From: Clostridiales bacterium UBA7273 | GTDB lineage: Bacteria; Bacillota; Clostridia; Oscillospirales; Oscillospiraceae | Length of the DNA stretch: 64,000 nucleotides | Direction of reading: 5' to 3' | NCBI GenBank assembly: GCA_002472405.1 | Contig: DKRV01000032.1 | Span: forward strand, 1 to 64,000 | In this document: positions 32,922 through 42,520 of the stretch, in pieces | Position numbering within the stretch: the first letter of the stretch is position 1 | Layout: every line of letters begins with the position of its first letter | Position numbers and translations under genes: made by a program | Notes under the pieces: generated by a model | The model's database searches: none | What the model saw: only the letters and a program-made list of their open reading frames with translations | What the model was told of the DNA's origin: nothing

Positions 32922-34613
32922 TCAGCCACCGTTTCCCGACGGTCCGGAGGACACGGTTATGGATATTTTGGTGTGCTCTTCTATCTGAGTTCCGGCAGCA
33001 ATGTTCTGATCAATGACGGTTCCGGCATCAAGATCGCTCTCTGCGGTTGAAATGCTTCCGATGCTTAGGTTGCTGCTTTCTATTTTTGCGATGGCGGCAT
33101 CCTTTGAAAGTCCTTTGAGCTGGGGTACCTTGGTCATCACGGTTTCGGGGCCTGTGCTGATGATGATTTTAATTTCCGAGCCTTCGTCGGCGGCTGCGCC
33201 GGCCACGGGATCGGTGCTTATAACATAGCCCTTGGTTATGCTGTCAGATGGAGCCTGTTCAAGAGAATAAGTAAAGCCTGCATCCTGAACCATGCTTATG
33301 GCCTCTTCCCGCTCGTGATTTACGATATCCGGCACCTTCAAAAGGCGCTTTTGATCGTCAACCGTTTCGGCAGCACACACAAGCTCAACAACTATTTTAC
33401 TGCCCTTATCGCTTACCGTTTTGCTGCGGCCGGACTCGGGATCCTGCGAGAGAATTATACCGTACTCATGCTCAAGATCGACCTTGAACGTAACCTTGAA
33501 GTCATAAATCTTCTTATAGTCTTTATCGTTAATGACATCCTCATAGTAACGCCCGACAAAGTTATCGACCTTGACCTTAACAGGATCTGAAAACAGATCC
33601 TTCAGGAAATAGCCGTTTAAGAACACAAAGCCGATTATTACAAACAGCAAAACGGCCAGTATTCCGGAGCTGAGAGCTATTTTTTTGCTGCGGCGGCTGC
33701 GCTGAGCTCTGCGCCGAGGCGGCTCCTCGCTGTCGATAAGTACCGCCTCTGAATCTTCAAGCACATGAGCGGCAAGGCTCTGAGCCTTATACTGCTCAAG
33801 GTCGGCCAGCATCTCGCTCGCCGTCTGATAGCGCTCGTCTATGTTTGAATTCATGGCCTTGAGACATATGCGCTCAAGCTCTTCGGGAATTGAAGGCACT
33901 ATGTCTCGCGGAGTGACGGGGTCGGTGTTCATATGCTTAACGGCAACCTCAACGTCGGAGTTTCCGACATAAGGAAGCCTGCCGGTGAGCATTTCATACA
34001 TCACTATGCCGAGCGAATATATATCGCTTCTCGCGTCGGGAGCTTCGCCGCGCGCCTGCTCGGGTGCAATATAATGCACAGATCCTACGGTCTCGCCGTT
34101 ATTTTCCTCAACAGTATTTTCAAGCGAAGCAATGCCGAAGTCGGCGACCTTTATCATGCCGTCTTTGAGCAGCATGATATTCTGCGGCTTTATATCGCGG
34201 TGGATAATACCCTTGCTGTGCGCATGCTCAAGAGCTTTTGCTGTCTGAATGGTGAAATCCAGCACCTCAGCCGGATCGAGTACGCTTTTTTTCTGCAAAT
34301 ACTGCTTGAGCGTTATTCCGTCAATAAGCTCCATAACGATATATTCCACATCGTCATTATGGCTTACATCGTAAACCGAGACGATATTGGGATGAGAAAG
34401 CATGGCAACAGCCTGCGACTCGGCACGGAAGCGTCGGCGCAGCTCGGTGTTTGCGGCGGTTTCATCGCGCATGATCTTGACCGCGTCATATCTGTTCAAT
34501 CGGTGGCACAGAGCCTTGTATACGTTCGCCATGCCGCCCGAGCCGATAAGCTCGATGATCTCATAGCGATCGTCAAGGATCTTGCCTATATATTTATCAT
34601 TAGTGTTTTCCAT
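32922..34613 (-). CDS. prkC: PASTA-domain serine/threonine protein kinase
   Basis: The 563-residue membrane kinase has a cytoplasmic kinase domain with the glycine loop (GSGGMANVYKA), HRDIKPQNIML and DFG (VADFGIAS), then a basic juxtamembrane run and one membrane helix at about 315-335. Three extracytoplasmic PASTA repeats follow (VKVDNFVGRYYEDV, VPDIVNHEREEA, VPQLKGLSKDAA). Such kinases bind muropeptides or lipid II and adjust cell wall growth and, in Bacillus, spore germination. It is paired with the phosphatase gene 16 nt upstream. Confidence 0.96.
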   Translation of the reverse strand: MENTNDKYIGKILDDRYEIIELIGSGGMANVYKALCHRLNRYDAVKIMRDETAANTELRRRFRAESQAVAMLSHPNIVSVYDVSHNDDVEYIVMELIDGITLKQYLQKKSVLDPAEVLDFTIQTAKALEHAHSKGIIHRDIKPQNIMLLKDGMIKVADFGIASLENTVEENNGETVGSVHYIAPEQARGEAPDARSDIYSLGIVMYEMLTGRLPYVGNSDVEVAVKHMNTDPVTPRDIVPSIPEELERICLKAMNSNIDERYQTASEMLADLEQYKAQSLAAHVLEDSEAVLIDSEEPPRRRAQRSRRSKKIALSSGILAVLLFVIIGFVFLNGYFLKDLFSDPVKVKVDNFVGRYYEDVINDKDYKKIYDFKVTFKVDLEHEYGIILSQDPESGRSKTVSDKGSKIVVELVCAAETVDDQKRLLKVPDIVNHEREEAISMVQDAGFTYSLEQAPSDSITKGYVISTDPVAGAAADEGSEIKIIISTGPETVMTKVPQLKGLSKDAAIAKIESSNLSIGSISTAESDLDAGTVIDQNIAAGTQIEEHTKISITVSSGPSGNGG

Positions 34614-34629
34614 AGCAGCACCTTTGATA

Positions 34630-35367
34630 TCAAGTCTTAATTAAAACGATCGAGACATTGTCTCTTGCTCCGCGCGCAAGCGCAAGCGCCATAAGCTTGG
34701 AGCAGACATCCTCGGGCAAGGCATTTTCCTTGAAGTGATCATGAATTTCCTTATCGCTGACCATATTGCTCAGCCCGTCGGAGCAAAGCAGAATGCCGTC
34801 ACCCCTGTGCAGAGGGCATTCAAAATAGTCGGCTTCAACGGATGCGTCAACGCCGAGTGCGCGTGTGATTATATTTTTCTTCGGATGATGGGCGGCCTCT
34901 TCCTTTGTTATTGCCCCCATCGACACAAGCTCTTCGACATAAGAGTGATCGCGGCTTATCTGCCTTATCCCTTCATCGGAAAGGTAATATGCGCGGCTGT
35001 CGCCGACGTTGACAAGGCAGGCCTTGCGGCGCGTTATAATACCGCCGACAAGAGTTGTTCCCATGCCGCTGTAGTTTGCATCAAAGCGCGAGTATTCATA
35101 TACAACGCCGTTTGCATCCGCGCAGCTGTCGCGCAAAAGCTTTTCGATGTTGCCCATGAGAAGCCGCGGAGCGGCAAGGCTTTCGTAAACGCAGCTGACA
35201 AACTCCTTGCTTGAGAGCCTGCTGGCAAGATCACCTGCCTTCGCGCCGCCCATACCGTCGCAAATGACCGCGATAACGCATTTTCGCTTATCGCAGTTTT
35301 CGATTATATAGCTGTCCTGGTTTTCGCTTCTGACCTTTCCCTTGTCAGTGATGCCGAAACTTTTCAT
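34630..35367 (-). CDS. prpC: PP2C-family serine/threonine phosphatase (PrpC/Stp)
   Basis: The 245-residue metal-dependent phosphatase has the PP2C motifs: VRSENQDSY, VICDGMGGAKAGDLAS (metal Asp and Gly), GTTLVGGI, VNVGDSRAYYL, RDHSYVEELV, LCSDGLSNMV and ARDNVSIV. It removes phosphate from targets of the adjacent PASTA kinase. It overlaps rlmN by 4 nt and is 16 nt from prkC. Confidence 0.96.
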   Translation of the reverse strand: MKSFGITDKGKVRSENQDSYIIENCDKRKCVIAVICDGMGGAKAGDLASRLSSKEFVSCVYESLAAPRLLMGNIEKLLRDSCADANGVVYEYSRFDANYSGMGTTLVGGIITRRKACLVNVGDSRAYYLSDEGIRQISRDHSYVEELVSMGAITKEEAAHHPKKNIITRALGVDASVEADYFECPLHRGDGILLCSDGLSNMVSDKEIHDHFKENALPEDVCSKLMALALARGARDNVSIVLIKT

Positions 35368-36401
35368 TTTACCTGATTGCCCTTCTGCATTTTTCTGCGC
35401 AGCTGTCCGCAGGATGCCTCAACATCGCCGCCGAGCTTGCGGCGGACGGTAACGTTAACGCCGTTATCCTCAAGCACTTTGACAAATGCTTTTATATGCC
35501 CCTGAGTTGAGGGCTGAAAACGGCTCTCTTCAACGTGGTTCATCGGAATCAGATTGACATGCGCGCCGACATACCTCGCGCGCTTTGACAAAAGCTGTGC
35601 GTGATACTGCGTGTCGTTTACTCCGTCGATCATAATATATTCAAACGATATCCTGCGGCCGGTTTTTTCGTAATAGCGGCGGCAGCACTCCATAAGCTCG
35701 TCCACACCTCTGCCGTGGTTGGCAGGCATTATCTTCGAGCGCGTTTCGTCGTCCGGAGCGTGCAGAGATACCGATAAAGTCAATTGTAAATTAAGTTCGG
35801 CCAGTTTGTCAAACTTTTCTGTTATTCCGCAGGTTGAAAGCGAAATATGCCGCATACCAATATTCATACCGTCTGGGTGATTTACAAGCTCAAGGAACTT
35901 GACGACGTTATCAAAATTATCAAGCGGCTCGCCGATACCCATGAGGACGATATTTGATATCTGCTTTCCCGAATCGATCTGCGAAAACATGACCTCCTCG
36001 AGAATTTCATGCGGCTCGAGACATCGAACAAGGCCGCCTATGGTGGACGCGCAGAAGGCACAGCCCTGGCGGCAGCCGACCTGGGTGGAAACGCAGACTG
36101 TGTTTCCGTGCTTATAGCTCATGACAACGGTTTCGACCGCGTTGCCGTCATACAGCTCCCACAGGTATTTTATCGTGCCGTCAATTTTCGAGACCTGCTT
36201 GCTGAGTACCTTCGGCTCGTAAACGGCATATTCGGTTTTAAGCTTCTCGCGCAGCGATTTTGGGATATCGCTCATCTCATCTATTGAGCCTATTCCCCTG
36301 CCGAGCCACTTGAAAACCTGCTTTGCGCGGTATTTAGGCTCACCGAGACCTGCGAGAACATCTTCTATTTCATTCGGGAGCATGCTCCTAAGGTTTTTCA
36401 T
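35364..36401 (-). CDS. rlmN: 23S rRNA (adenine-2503-C2) methyltransferase
   Basis: The 345-residue radical SAM enzyme methylates A2503 of 23S rRNA and A37 of some tRNAs. The cluster cysteines are C110, C114 and C117 (CRQGCAFC). SAM and fold motifs are GIGEPLDNFDNV, HISLSTCG and SLHAPDDETRSKIMP. The methyl-carrying cysteine is near the C-terminus (VEASCGQL). Overlaps with both neighbours are 4 nt. Confidence 0.97.
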   Translation of the reverse strand: MKNLRSMLPNEIEDVLAGLGEPKYRAKQVFKWLGRGIGSIDEMSDIPKSLREKLKTEYAVYEPKVLSKQVSKIDGTIKYLWELYDGNAVETVVMSYKHGNTVCVSTQVGCRQGCAFCASTIGGLVRCLEPHEILEEVMFSQIDSGKQISNIVLMGIGEPLDNFDNVVKFLELVNHPDGMNIGMRHISLSTCGITEKFDKLAELNLQLTLSVSLHAPDDETRSKIMPANHGRGVDELMECCRRYYEKTGRRISFEYIMIDGVNDTQYHAQLLSKRARYVGAHVNLIPMNHVEESRFQPSTQGHIKAFVKVLEDNGVNVTVRRKLGGDVEASCGQLRRKMQKGNQVK

Positions 36402-37705
36402 TTGTTTCTCCTAAGCTTGCTGACAAAAAATCCGTCGGTACCGTGAATATCCGGCCAGAACGTCGTATATCCGTCGGTGGCAGTCTCGCCGTTTGGGAGC
36501 GTAAAGCTCTCTGCCGAAAATTCGGCGTGGGCTCTCAAAAATGCTTTCACGACATCCTCATTTTCACGCCCGAGTACCGTGCATGTAGAATAAACGATCA
36601 CTCCGCCCGGCTTAACATATTGCGAAAGGTTTTCGAGTATCGCAGCCTGTATCGCAGGCATCGATGCGCTGTCTTCAAGCGGCTTATAGCGTATCTCAGG
36701 CTTTTTTCGGATAACACCGTAGCCCGAGCATGGAACATCGGCAATGATCGCATCATACTGCCTGTAAAACGGTTCTCGCGCATCATGCGAAAACGCATTT
36801 ATACATGAAATGCCGAGACGCTGCGCGCCTTCACTTATAAGTCTTATTTTTTTATCGTGCAGATCGCAGGAATCTATGCTGCCCTCATTTCGCATTGCAA
36901 TGGCGGCCGCGAAGCTTTTTCCGCCCGGAGCTGCGCAGGAATCAAGCACATACATTCCCGGCTCAAGCGCCGCTGCCAGAACCGCGCATTTTGCGGCAGG
37001 ATCCTGAACGTAGAAAAGGCCCTCGTCAAAGCCGGGCATTGAGCTTACGCTTCCGGCCGTAACGATACAATTCGGCAGCCATGGGTGCATTGAGCACGGA
37101 ATGCTCTCTGCTAAAAGACGAGCCATAAGCTCATCAGGCGTAATTTTCAGTGTGTTCACCTGAAGGCAGGTACCCGGGATCGTGTTATCGGCCGCGAGAA
37201 ACGCCTCGGCGGCGTCATATCCCCGGCGGTCAACAATATACTGAGCAAGCTGCTGCGGATGGCTGTATTTGACCGAAAGGTACTGCGCCGTTCCCTTTCC
37301 GGGAGGCTCGGGCAGCTTGTCCGCACTGGACGCGATCTTTCTCAAAACAGCGTTACAAAAGCCTGAAACCCTTGAATAGCCAAGCTTTTTGCACAGTGCC
37401 ACCGATTCGTTCACGGCGGCGGACGCAGGGATCTTGTCCATAAAAATGAGCTGATACGCGCCGCTGCGCATTATATCGCGCACCTTCGGCTCGATCTTAG
37501 ATGCCGACTTACTGTTGAGATCAATGTAATAATCCAGAAGCGCGGTGCTCTGCAAAACGCCGAGGCTTATGCTGACTGCAAGCGAAAGCGAGCGCGAGTC
37601 AAGATCGTATTTAGTTTTCATCGCGTCGCTTAGTGCCGACGACCATGCGCCGTCGCGTCTTGTGCGCTCAAGCGCAAAAACAGCGGCTTCTCTGGCTTTA
37701 TCCAA
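36398..37705 (-). CDS. rsmB: 16S rRNA (cytosine-967-C5) methyltransferase
   Basis: The 435-residue protein has an N-terminal NusB-like helical domain and a SAM-dependent catalytic domain: VLDSCAAPGGKSFAAA, CDLHDKKIRLI, ADVPCSGYGVIRKKPEIRY (with the PC motif) and VYSTCTVLGRENEDVV (the catalytic TC). It lies in the conserved order fmt-rsmB-rlmN. Confidence 0.96.
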   Translation of the reverse strand: MDKAREAAVFALERTRRDGAWSSALSDAMKTKYDLDSRSLSLAVSISLGVLQSTALLDYYIDLNSKSASKIEPKVRDIMRSGAYQLIFMDKIPASAAVNESVALCKKLGYSRVSGFCNAVLRKIASSADKLPEPPGKGTAQYLSVKYSHPQQLAQYIVDRRGYDAAEAFLAADNTIPGTCLQVNTLKITPDELMARLLAESIPCSMHPWLPNCIVTAGSVSSMPGFDEGLFYVQDPAAKCAVLAAALEPGMYVLDSCAAPGGKSFAAAIAMRNEGSIDSCDLHDKKIRLISEGAQRLGISCINAFSHDAREPFYRQYDAIIADVPCSGYGVIRKKPEIRYKPLEDSASMPAIQAAILENLSQYVKPGGVIVYSTCTVLGRENEDVVKAFLRAHAEFSAESFTLPNGETATDGYTTFWPDIHGTDGFFVSKLRRNK

Positions 37706-37708
37706 TGC

Positions 37709-38629
37709 TTAATCCACCTTTATGGGGTGTCCGAGCAAATAGTCGGACGCTTTCATTCGTTTTTTCCCTGCTGCCTGAAGCTCGGTTATGCGAACCGTTT
37801 CACCGTCAAGGCAGGCTATTTCAATGCCTTTTTTTCCGGCGCTGACCACGCTTCCGGGAGCTTTAACTGTCTTGTTCTTCGTATACTCGGCAGAATAAAT
37901 TTTAAAAACTTTTCCGTCAAGCTCTGCTGTTGCGACCGGCCACGGCTGTAAGCCGTATATCTGCTTTATGATCTCGCGCGGTGTTTTCGCCCAATCTATA
38001 GGACTAAAGCTTTTATCGAGCATTTTGACATAGCTTGCCTTGCTGTGATCCTGCTGCGTTCTCGGCGCTGTTCCGGCTTCTATATCGCGCAGAGTGCGGT
38101 CAAGAAGCTCGGCACCCATGACCATCAGGCGGTCAAACAGCTCGCCGGAGGTCTCAAACTCGCCAATCTCGGTTTCGGCTGTATAAATTATATCGCCGGT
38201 ATCCATTTCCGACGCGAGATACATGGTCGTAACGCCGGTGATCTTATCGCCGTTCAAAACCGCCCACTGTATGGGTGCTGCACCTCTGTACTTAGGCAGA
38301 AGCGACGCATGCACGTTTATAGCGCCGTATTTCGGTACCTCGAGCATATCGTCCGGCAGTATGCGCCCATAAGCGACAACGACAAGAATATCGGGCCTGA
38401 GGCTTTTTATAAGCTCGGTAGCCGTTCCGTCGCGCAGCTTTGTAGGCTGATAAACGGGAATATTGTTTTCCAGTGCAAGCTCCTTTACCGGACTGTACGA
38501 AAGCTTCATGCCGCGGTCGCGCGGCTTGTCCGGCTGAGTGAAAACGGCTGCAATATCGTATTCTTCATCTATAAGCTTTTTTAATGAGGCTGCGGCGAAA
38601 TCCGGTGTGCCCATAAAAACTATGCGCAT
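37709..38629 (-). CDS. fmt: Methionyl-tRNA formyltransferase
   Basis: The 306-residue enzyme formylates initiator Met-tRNA from 10-formyl-THF. It begins MRIVFMGTPDFAA; HASLLPKYRGAAPIQWA carries the catalytic Asn/His region, with DTGDI downstream. The ATG at 38629 has GAGGG 7 nt upstream, whereas the ATG at 38635 that overlaps the def stop has its SD too close. It pairs functionally with def, which removes the formyl group. Confidence 0.97.
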   Translation of the reverse strand: MRIVFMGTPDFAAASLKKLIDEEYDIAAVFTQPDKPRDRGMKLSYSPVKELALENNIPVYQPTKLRDGTATELIKSLRPDILVVVAYGRILPDDMLEVPKYGAINVHASLLPKYRGAAPIQWAVLNGDKITGVTTMYLASEMDTGDIIYTAETEIGEFETSGELFDRLMVMGAELLDRTLRDIEAGTAPRTQQDHSKASYVKMLDKSFSPIDWAKTPREIIKQIYGLQPWPVATAELDGKVFKIYSAEYTKNKTVKAPGSVVSAGKKGIEIACLDGETVRITELQAAGKKRMKASDYLLGHPIKVD

Positions 38630-38631
38630 AC

Positions 38632-39135
38632 TCATCCCTCGCTTCCGCTGCCCTTTATCTCGTCCTCGGAGAGCATGCGTTCGCACTTTTCGGTGAACAG
38701 ATGTCCGTCAAGGTGGTCAAGCTCGTGGCATATGCATCTTGCGGTGAGGCCTGTACCGGTGTATTCAAACCAGCCTCCGTCCCTGTCCTGTGCGCGAACC
38801 GTTACAACCGACGGGCGCGTGACAATGCCGTATTCGCCCGGAACGCTGAGACAGCCCTCGGCGCCGGTCTGCTCGCCCTCGGAAGATACGATGACCGGGT
38901 TTATAAGCTCAAGTATCTCCTCGTCCTCTTCGTCTTCAACATTGGTTTCAATGACAAGAACAACGCGGCGCAATATGCCGACCTGCGGAGCCGCAAGGCC
39001 GACTCCGTTTGCGTTTTCAAGCGTTTCGGCCATGTCGTCGAGAAGTTGGTGGAGTCTTTCGTCAAATTTGACCTGCTCGCGGCAGATCTTGTGAAGTATA
39101 TTGTCCTCTTTTGTTACTATATGTCTGAGTGCCAT
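38632..39135 (-). CDS. def: Peptide deformylase
   Basis: The 167-residue metalloenzyme removes N-formyl groups from new proteins. Motif 1 is GVGLAAPQVG, motif 2 EGCLSVPG (metal Cys) and motif 3 HELDHLDG (two metal His and the catalytic Glu). It lies between priA and fmt. An acidic insert (VEDEEDEE) separates motifs 1 and 2. Confidence 0.97.
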   Translation of the reverse strand: MALRHIVTKEDNILHKICREQVKFDERLHQLLDDMAETLENANGVGLAAPQVGILRRVVLVIETNVEDEEDEEILELINPVIVSSEGEQTGAEGCLSVPGEYGIVTRPSVVTVRAQDRDGGWFEYTGTGLTARCICHELDHLDGHLFTEKCERMLSEDEIKGSGSEG

Positions 39136-39144
39136 GTTCTTCTC

Positions 39145-41397
39145 CTAATCAGAGGGGTTATTGTCAGCAAACACGCTGACGCCCCTGTATTTTCCTGATC
39201 TTGCACAGCGAATGAGCACCGAAGATATTATCTCGCGGATCTGCCTGTCGGCTGTGCAGCATATATTTACTCTGTATCTATAACGGTTATTTACTCTGAC
39301 GACCGCCAGCGGCGCAGGGCCGAGAATGCGTACATCGCTTCGATCTCTAAGCGTTGCTTTGACCACCGTGCAAATATCCGTGCAGCATTTTATAACTGTG
39401 CTTTCCACCGTTCCTGAGGCGGTTATGGCGATTATATCCGCAAACGGCGGAGTGTCCTGAAGTCTGCGCAGGCTGAGCTCGGTTTTAAAAAAGCTCTCGT
39501 AATCCTGCTGCGCGGCAAGACGTATTATCTCATTTTGCGGAGTGAAAGTCTGGATAATGGCGCGTCCCGGTTTACTGCCCCTGCCGCTGCGCCCGATGAC
39601 CTGCGTTATAAGCGAAAATGTTCTCTCTCCGGAGCGGTAATCACCGCAATAAAGGCTTTGGTCGGCGGAGACTACGCCGATGAGCGTCACATTTTCAAAG
39701 TTAAGTCCCTTGGTAACCATCTGAGTGCCGACCATAATGGGGATCTTTTCGTTTTTAAATTTGTTTAGCAGCACATCGTGACTGCCTGCCGCCTTGACAG
39801 TGTCGGTATCCATTCGCAGGACCTGCGTATCCGGGTACAGCTGCTTAAGCTCTTCCTCAATTAGCTGAGTTCCGGCACCGACAAATGTCAGCATTCCACC
39901 GCAGTCGGGGCAATGGCTGTCGGCTCTGCAAGTATAGCCGCAGTAATGGCAGATAAGCCGCTTATTGACGCTGTGATACGTCAGCGAAACGCTGCAATTC
40001 GGACACTTATAGACATATCCGCAGTCGCCGCAGCAGATGAGCTTGTTTGCTCCGCGGCGATTGATAAACAGTATGCTCTGCTCGCCGCGCTCTATATTTT
40101 CCTCAAGCTCGGCCTTAAGCCTTGAGCTCAGCTCGCTGCCGTTTCCGGACTTAAGCTCGCTTTTCATATCCACTATCTCGACCGACGGGAGCTGCATCGC
40201 ATTATAACGCTCATGCATCTGAAAGAATTTATACTTTCCGATCTCCGCAGCATACCGGCTTTCAATATCGGGAGTTGCCGAGCCAAGCAGTAAAAGCGAA
40301 TTGGTCTTTGCGCAGCGATACTTTGCAACATCGCGCGCATGGTATCGCGGTGAGTTTTCGGACTTATAACTGTCCTCCTGCTCCTCGTCGATGATGATAA
40401 GGCCGAGGTTTTCAAACGGAGCAAACACCGCGCTGCGAGTTCCGATCGCGAGCTTTGCGCCGCCTGTTTTTATGCGCTTCCACTCATCGTAACGCTCGCC
40501 GACGGCAAGACTGCTGTGCAGTATTGCAACGTCATTGCCGAAATATTCGGAAAAAGTGTGTATCATCTGCGGCGTCAGCGCGATCTCCGGTACGAGAAGT
40601 ATGGCGCATTTTCCGCTTTTGATCGTATCGTCGATGAGGCGGATATACACCGAGGTCTTTCCGCTGCCGGTAACTCCGCACAAAAGTGCAGCCTCCGGGC
40701 GCGGCTCGTCGAGCAGCTTTTTAATGCCTGAATATGCGCTTTCCTGCTCGCGGTTAAGCTCGGGAAGAGCCTTTAGCTTTCCCGTCCACACCTCGGGCCG
40801 GCGGAACACCTCTTCCTTATCCGCAACAACTAACTGCGCGTTTATTAGCGCGTTCAGCGACTGCCGCGATGCTCCCGTAAAATGCATAGCTTCCCGAGCG
40901 GACACACGCCCTGTCGAGCACAGAAGCTCAAGCAGCGCAGCCTGCATGGGCGCTTTTCGGCGAATATTCTGCGCTGTGTCAAACGCTTCCTCAGCGTCAA
41001 TGGCAAGACTTATCATCTCGCGCATTTTGTCGTTCACCTGGCGCGCCCCATCGGACTTAAACCAGCAGCCGGCCGGGAGAATGGTTCTGACGGCATCATA
41101 CACCGTGCAGAACAGCCTGTCATGCATCCAAAGAGCGAGCTTGAGCTGAGACGGCGTTAGCATAGGCTCTTTATCAAGGCAGGACTCAATTGGCTTCAGG
41201 TTTTCATACTCGCTGTTATCGCTAAGTGCGAGCACAATGCCCTCGCTGCGGCGATTTCCGCGCGAAAACGGAACCGTAACGCGCATGCCCGGAGCGACGA
41301 CCTCTGCCATACTCTCGGGTATCAGATAGTCATAGGGCTTGTCTATACTGTAATTTGCGGCTGCAACCGCAATTTTTGCTATACGCTTTTCCGACAT
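39145..41397 (-). CDS. priA: Primosomal protein N', replication restart helicase
   Basis: The 750-residue DEAH-type helicase reloads the replisome at stalled forks. The N-terminal DNA-binding domain (KIAVAAANYSIDKPYDYLIP) is followed by Walker A GVTGSGKTS, the DEEQE box and GSATPDIESR. The zinc-binding cysteine clusters (CCGDCGYVYKCPNC ... CHYCGYTCRADSHCPDCG) lie before helicase motifs VTKGLNFENVTLIGV and QVIGRSGRGSKPG. The ATG at 41397 is chosen over one three codons upstream because of GGTGGG spacing. The gene coaBC, which separates rpoZ and priA in Bacillus, is absent. Confidence 0.97.
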   Translation of the reverse strand: MSEKRIAKIAVAAANYSIDKPYDYLIPESMAEVVAPGMRVTVPFSRGNRRSEGIVLALSDNSEYENLKPIESCLDKEPMLTPSQLKLALWMHDRLFCTVYDAVRTILPAGCWFKSDGARQVNDKMREMISLAIDAEEAFDTAQNIRRKAPMQAALLELLCSTGRVSAREAMHFTGASRQSLNALINAQLVVADKEEVFRRPEVWTGKLKALPELNREQESAYSGIKKLLDEPRPEAALLCGVTGSGKTSVYIRLIDDTIKSGKCAILLVPEIALTPQMIHTFSEYFGNDVAILHSSLAVGERYDEWKRIKTGGAKLAIGTRSAVFAPFENLGLIIIDEEQEDSYKSENSPRYHARDVAKYRCAKTNSLLLLGSATPDIESRYAAEIGKYKFFQMHERYNAMQLPSVEIVDMKSELKSGNGSELSSRLKAELEENIERGEQSILFINRRGANKLICCGDCGYVYKCPNCSVSLTYHSVNKRLICHYCGYTCRADSHCPDCGGMLTFVGAGTQLIEEELKQLYPDTQVLRMDTDTVKAAGSHDVLLNKFKNEKIPIMVGTQMVTKGLNFENVTLIGVVSADQSLYCGDYRSGERTFSLITQVIGRSGRGSKPGRAIIQTFTPQNEIIRLAAQQDYESFFKTELSLRRLQDTPPFADIIAITASGTVESTVIKCCTDICTVVKATLRDRSDVRILGPAPLAVVRVNNRYRYRVNICCTADRQIREIISSVLIRCARSGKYRGVSVFADNNPSD

Positions 41398-41426
41398 GCC
41401 CACCATCCTTCATCTGCGATATAACC

Positions 41427-41456
41427 AAAATTCAGCGGAGCGATATGGCTCCGCTG
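41427..41456 (-). terminator. Weak terminator or attenuator between rpoZ and priA
   Basis: A 9-bp stem CAGCGGAGC / GCTCCGCTG (41433-41441 with 41448-41456) with a 6-nt loop is followed on the minus strand by AATTTTGG. The short U run suggests partial termination before priA. Confidence 0.55.
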
Positions 41457-41460
41457 TAAA

Positions 41461-41652
41461 TTATTTTGCTATGGTAAGCTTGCCGGTGTATACTTCGTCA
41501 ATAGCTGCGGAAACGGGCTTCTTATCGAGGATAACGCCCTCTTCCTCGGCGTTTGCGGATATCTCGCGTGCTCTTCTTGCTACGAGATTTACAAGCTGAT
41601 AACGGTTGCCGGTCTTGCTCACAAGCTCGGCAACAGGGGGATAAAGCATCAT
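41461..41652 (-). CDS. rpoZ: DNA-directed RNA polymerase subunit omega
   Basis: The 63-residue protein contains the omega pattern MLYPPVAELVSKTGNRYQLVNLVARRAREI and ends with KPVSAAIDEVYTGKL. It supports RNA polymerase assembly. Two ATGs lie at the start; the first is used. It is 2 nt from gmk, in the conserved remA-gmk-rpoZ order. Confidence 0.94.
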   Translation of the reverse strand: MMLYPPVAELVSKTGNRYQLVNLVARRAREISANAEEEGVILDKKPVSAAIDEVYTGKLTIAK

Positions 41653-41654
41653 GA

Positions 41655-42260
41655 TCAGTCTACCTCACTTAAATAGTTTTTTCTAAGGTCATATTTGCAG
41701 TACTCTGCAGTTATAATTGCCGAAAATTCCTTTGCGGCCTTATCGGCATCGTCATTGATTATTATATAGTCATAAAAGTCTGCCGCGGCATATTCCTCTT
41801 TTGCGCGGATAAGGCGAGCCTCTATCTTACGCTCGGAATCCGTTCCTCTGCTGCGCAGTCTCTTCTCAAGCTCGGCCATGGACGGCGGAATGATGAAAAC
41901 CATGACCGCCTCGGGCATCTTCTGGTGAACCTGAAGAGCGCCCTGAACCTCAATGTCAAGCAGGACATTCATGCCCTCGCTGAGTTTTTTCTCAACATAA
42001 GCCTTGGGCGTGCCGTAGGAGTTGGCCACATACTCGGCATGCTCAAGAAATTCGTCGTTTTCGACCATCTCGCGGAATTTATCAAGATCAACGAAGAAAT
42101 ATTCCTTGCCGTCAACCTCGCCTGGACGAGGCTTCCTCGTCGTTGCGGAAACGGAAAAACATATATCGTCTCGTACCTCAAGAGCCTTGAAAACGACAGT
42201 GCTCTTCCCTGCTCCGGACGGTCCGGATATAACTATAAGCTTTCCTCTCTGTTTAGCCAT
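41655..42260 (-). CDS. gmk: Guanylate kinase
   Basis: The enzyme of about 201 residues converts GMP to GDP. GPSGAGKST is the P-loop near the N-terminus; SATTRKPRPGEVDGKEYFFV is the GMP-binding region; DIEVQGALQV follows. The ATG at 42260 with AGGTG is the natural start, and the gene overlaps remA by 8 nt. Confidence 0.97.
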   Translation of the reverse strand: MAKQRGKLIVISGPSGAGKSTVVFKALEVRDDICFSVSATTRKPRPGEVDGKEYFFVDLDKFREMVENDEFLEHAEYVANSYGTPKAYVEKKLSEGMNVLLDIEVQGALQVHQKMPEAVMVFIIPPSMAELEKRLRSRGTDSERKIEARLIRAKEEYAAADFYDYIIINDDADKAAKEFSAIITAEYCKYDLRKNYLSEVD

Positions 42261-42513
42261 TTGCTGCACCTTCCTCATTCTTATTTGACATTCGCGCCGC
42301 CAGAACCTCCGGCGTGAGCGCGGACAGGATAACGTTTCCGCTGTCCATTATAAGCGCAGCCTTCGTGCTTCTGCCGAAGGATGCGTCAATTAATAACCCC
42401 TTATCTCTCACGTCCTGAATCATTCGCTTTATCGGCGCCGATTCAGGGCTTACCATGGCAATAACACGCTGAGCGCTTACCATGTTTCCAAATCCTATAT
42501 TTATGAGCGTCAT
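42253..42513 (-). CDS. remA: Extracellular matrix regulator RemA family (DUF370)
   Basis: The 86-residue protein reads INIGFGNMVSAQRVIAMVSPES ... APIKRMIQDVRDKGLLIDASFGRSTKAALIMD, the RemA signature. In Bacillus RemA is a DNA-binding activator of biofilm matrix operons with an Arg-rich binding surface and ring-shaped oligomers. Here a more general role is likely, since the gene is conserved in non-biofilm Clostridia. It starts 8 nt after yicC and overlaps gmk. Confidence 0.94.
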   Translation of the reverse strand: MTLINIGFGNMVSAQRVIAMVSPESAPIKRMIQDVRDKGLLIDASFGRSTKAALIMDSGNVILSALTPEVLAARMSNKNEEGAANG

Positions 42514-42520
42514 GCTGCCC

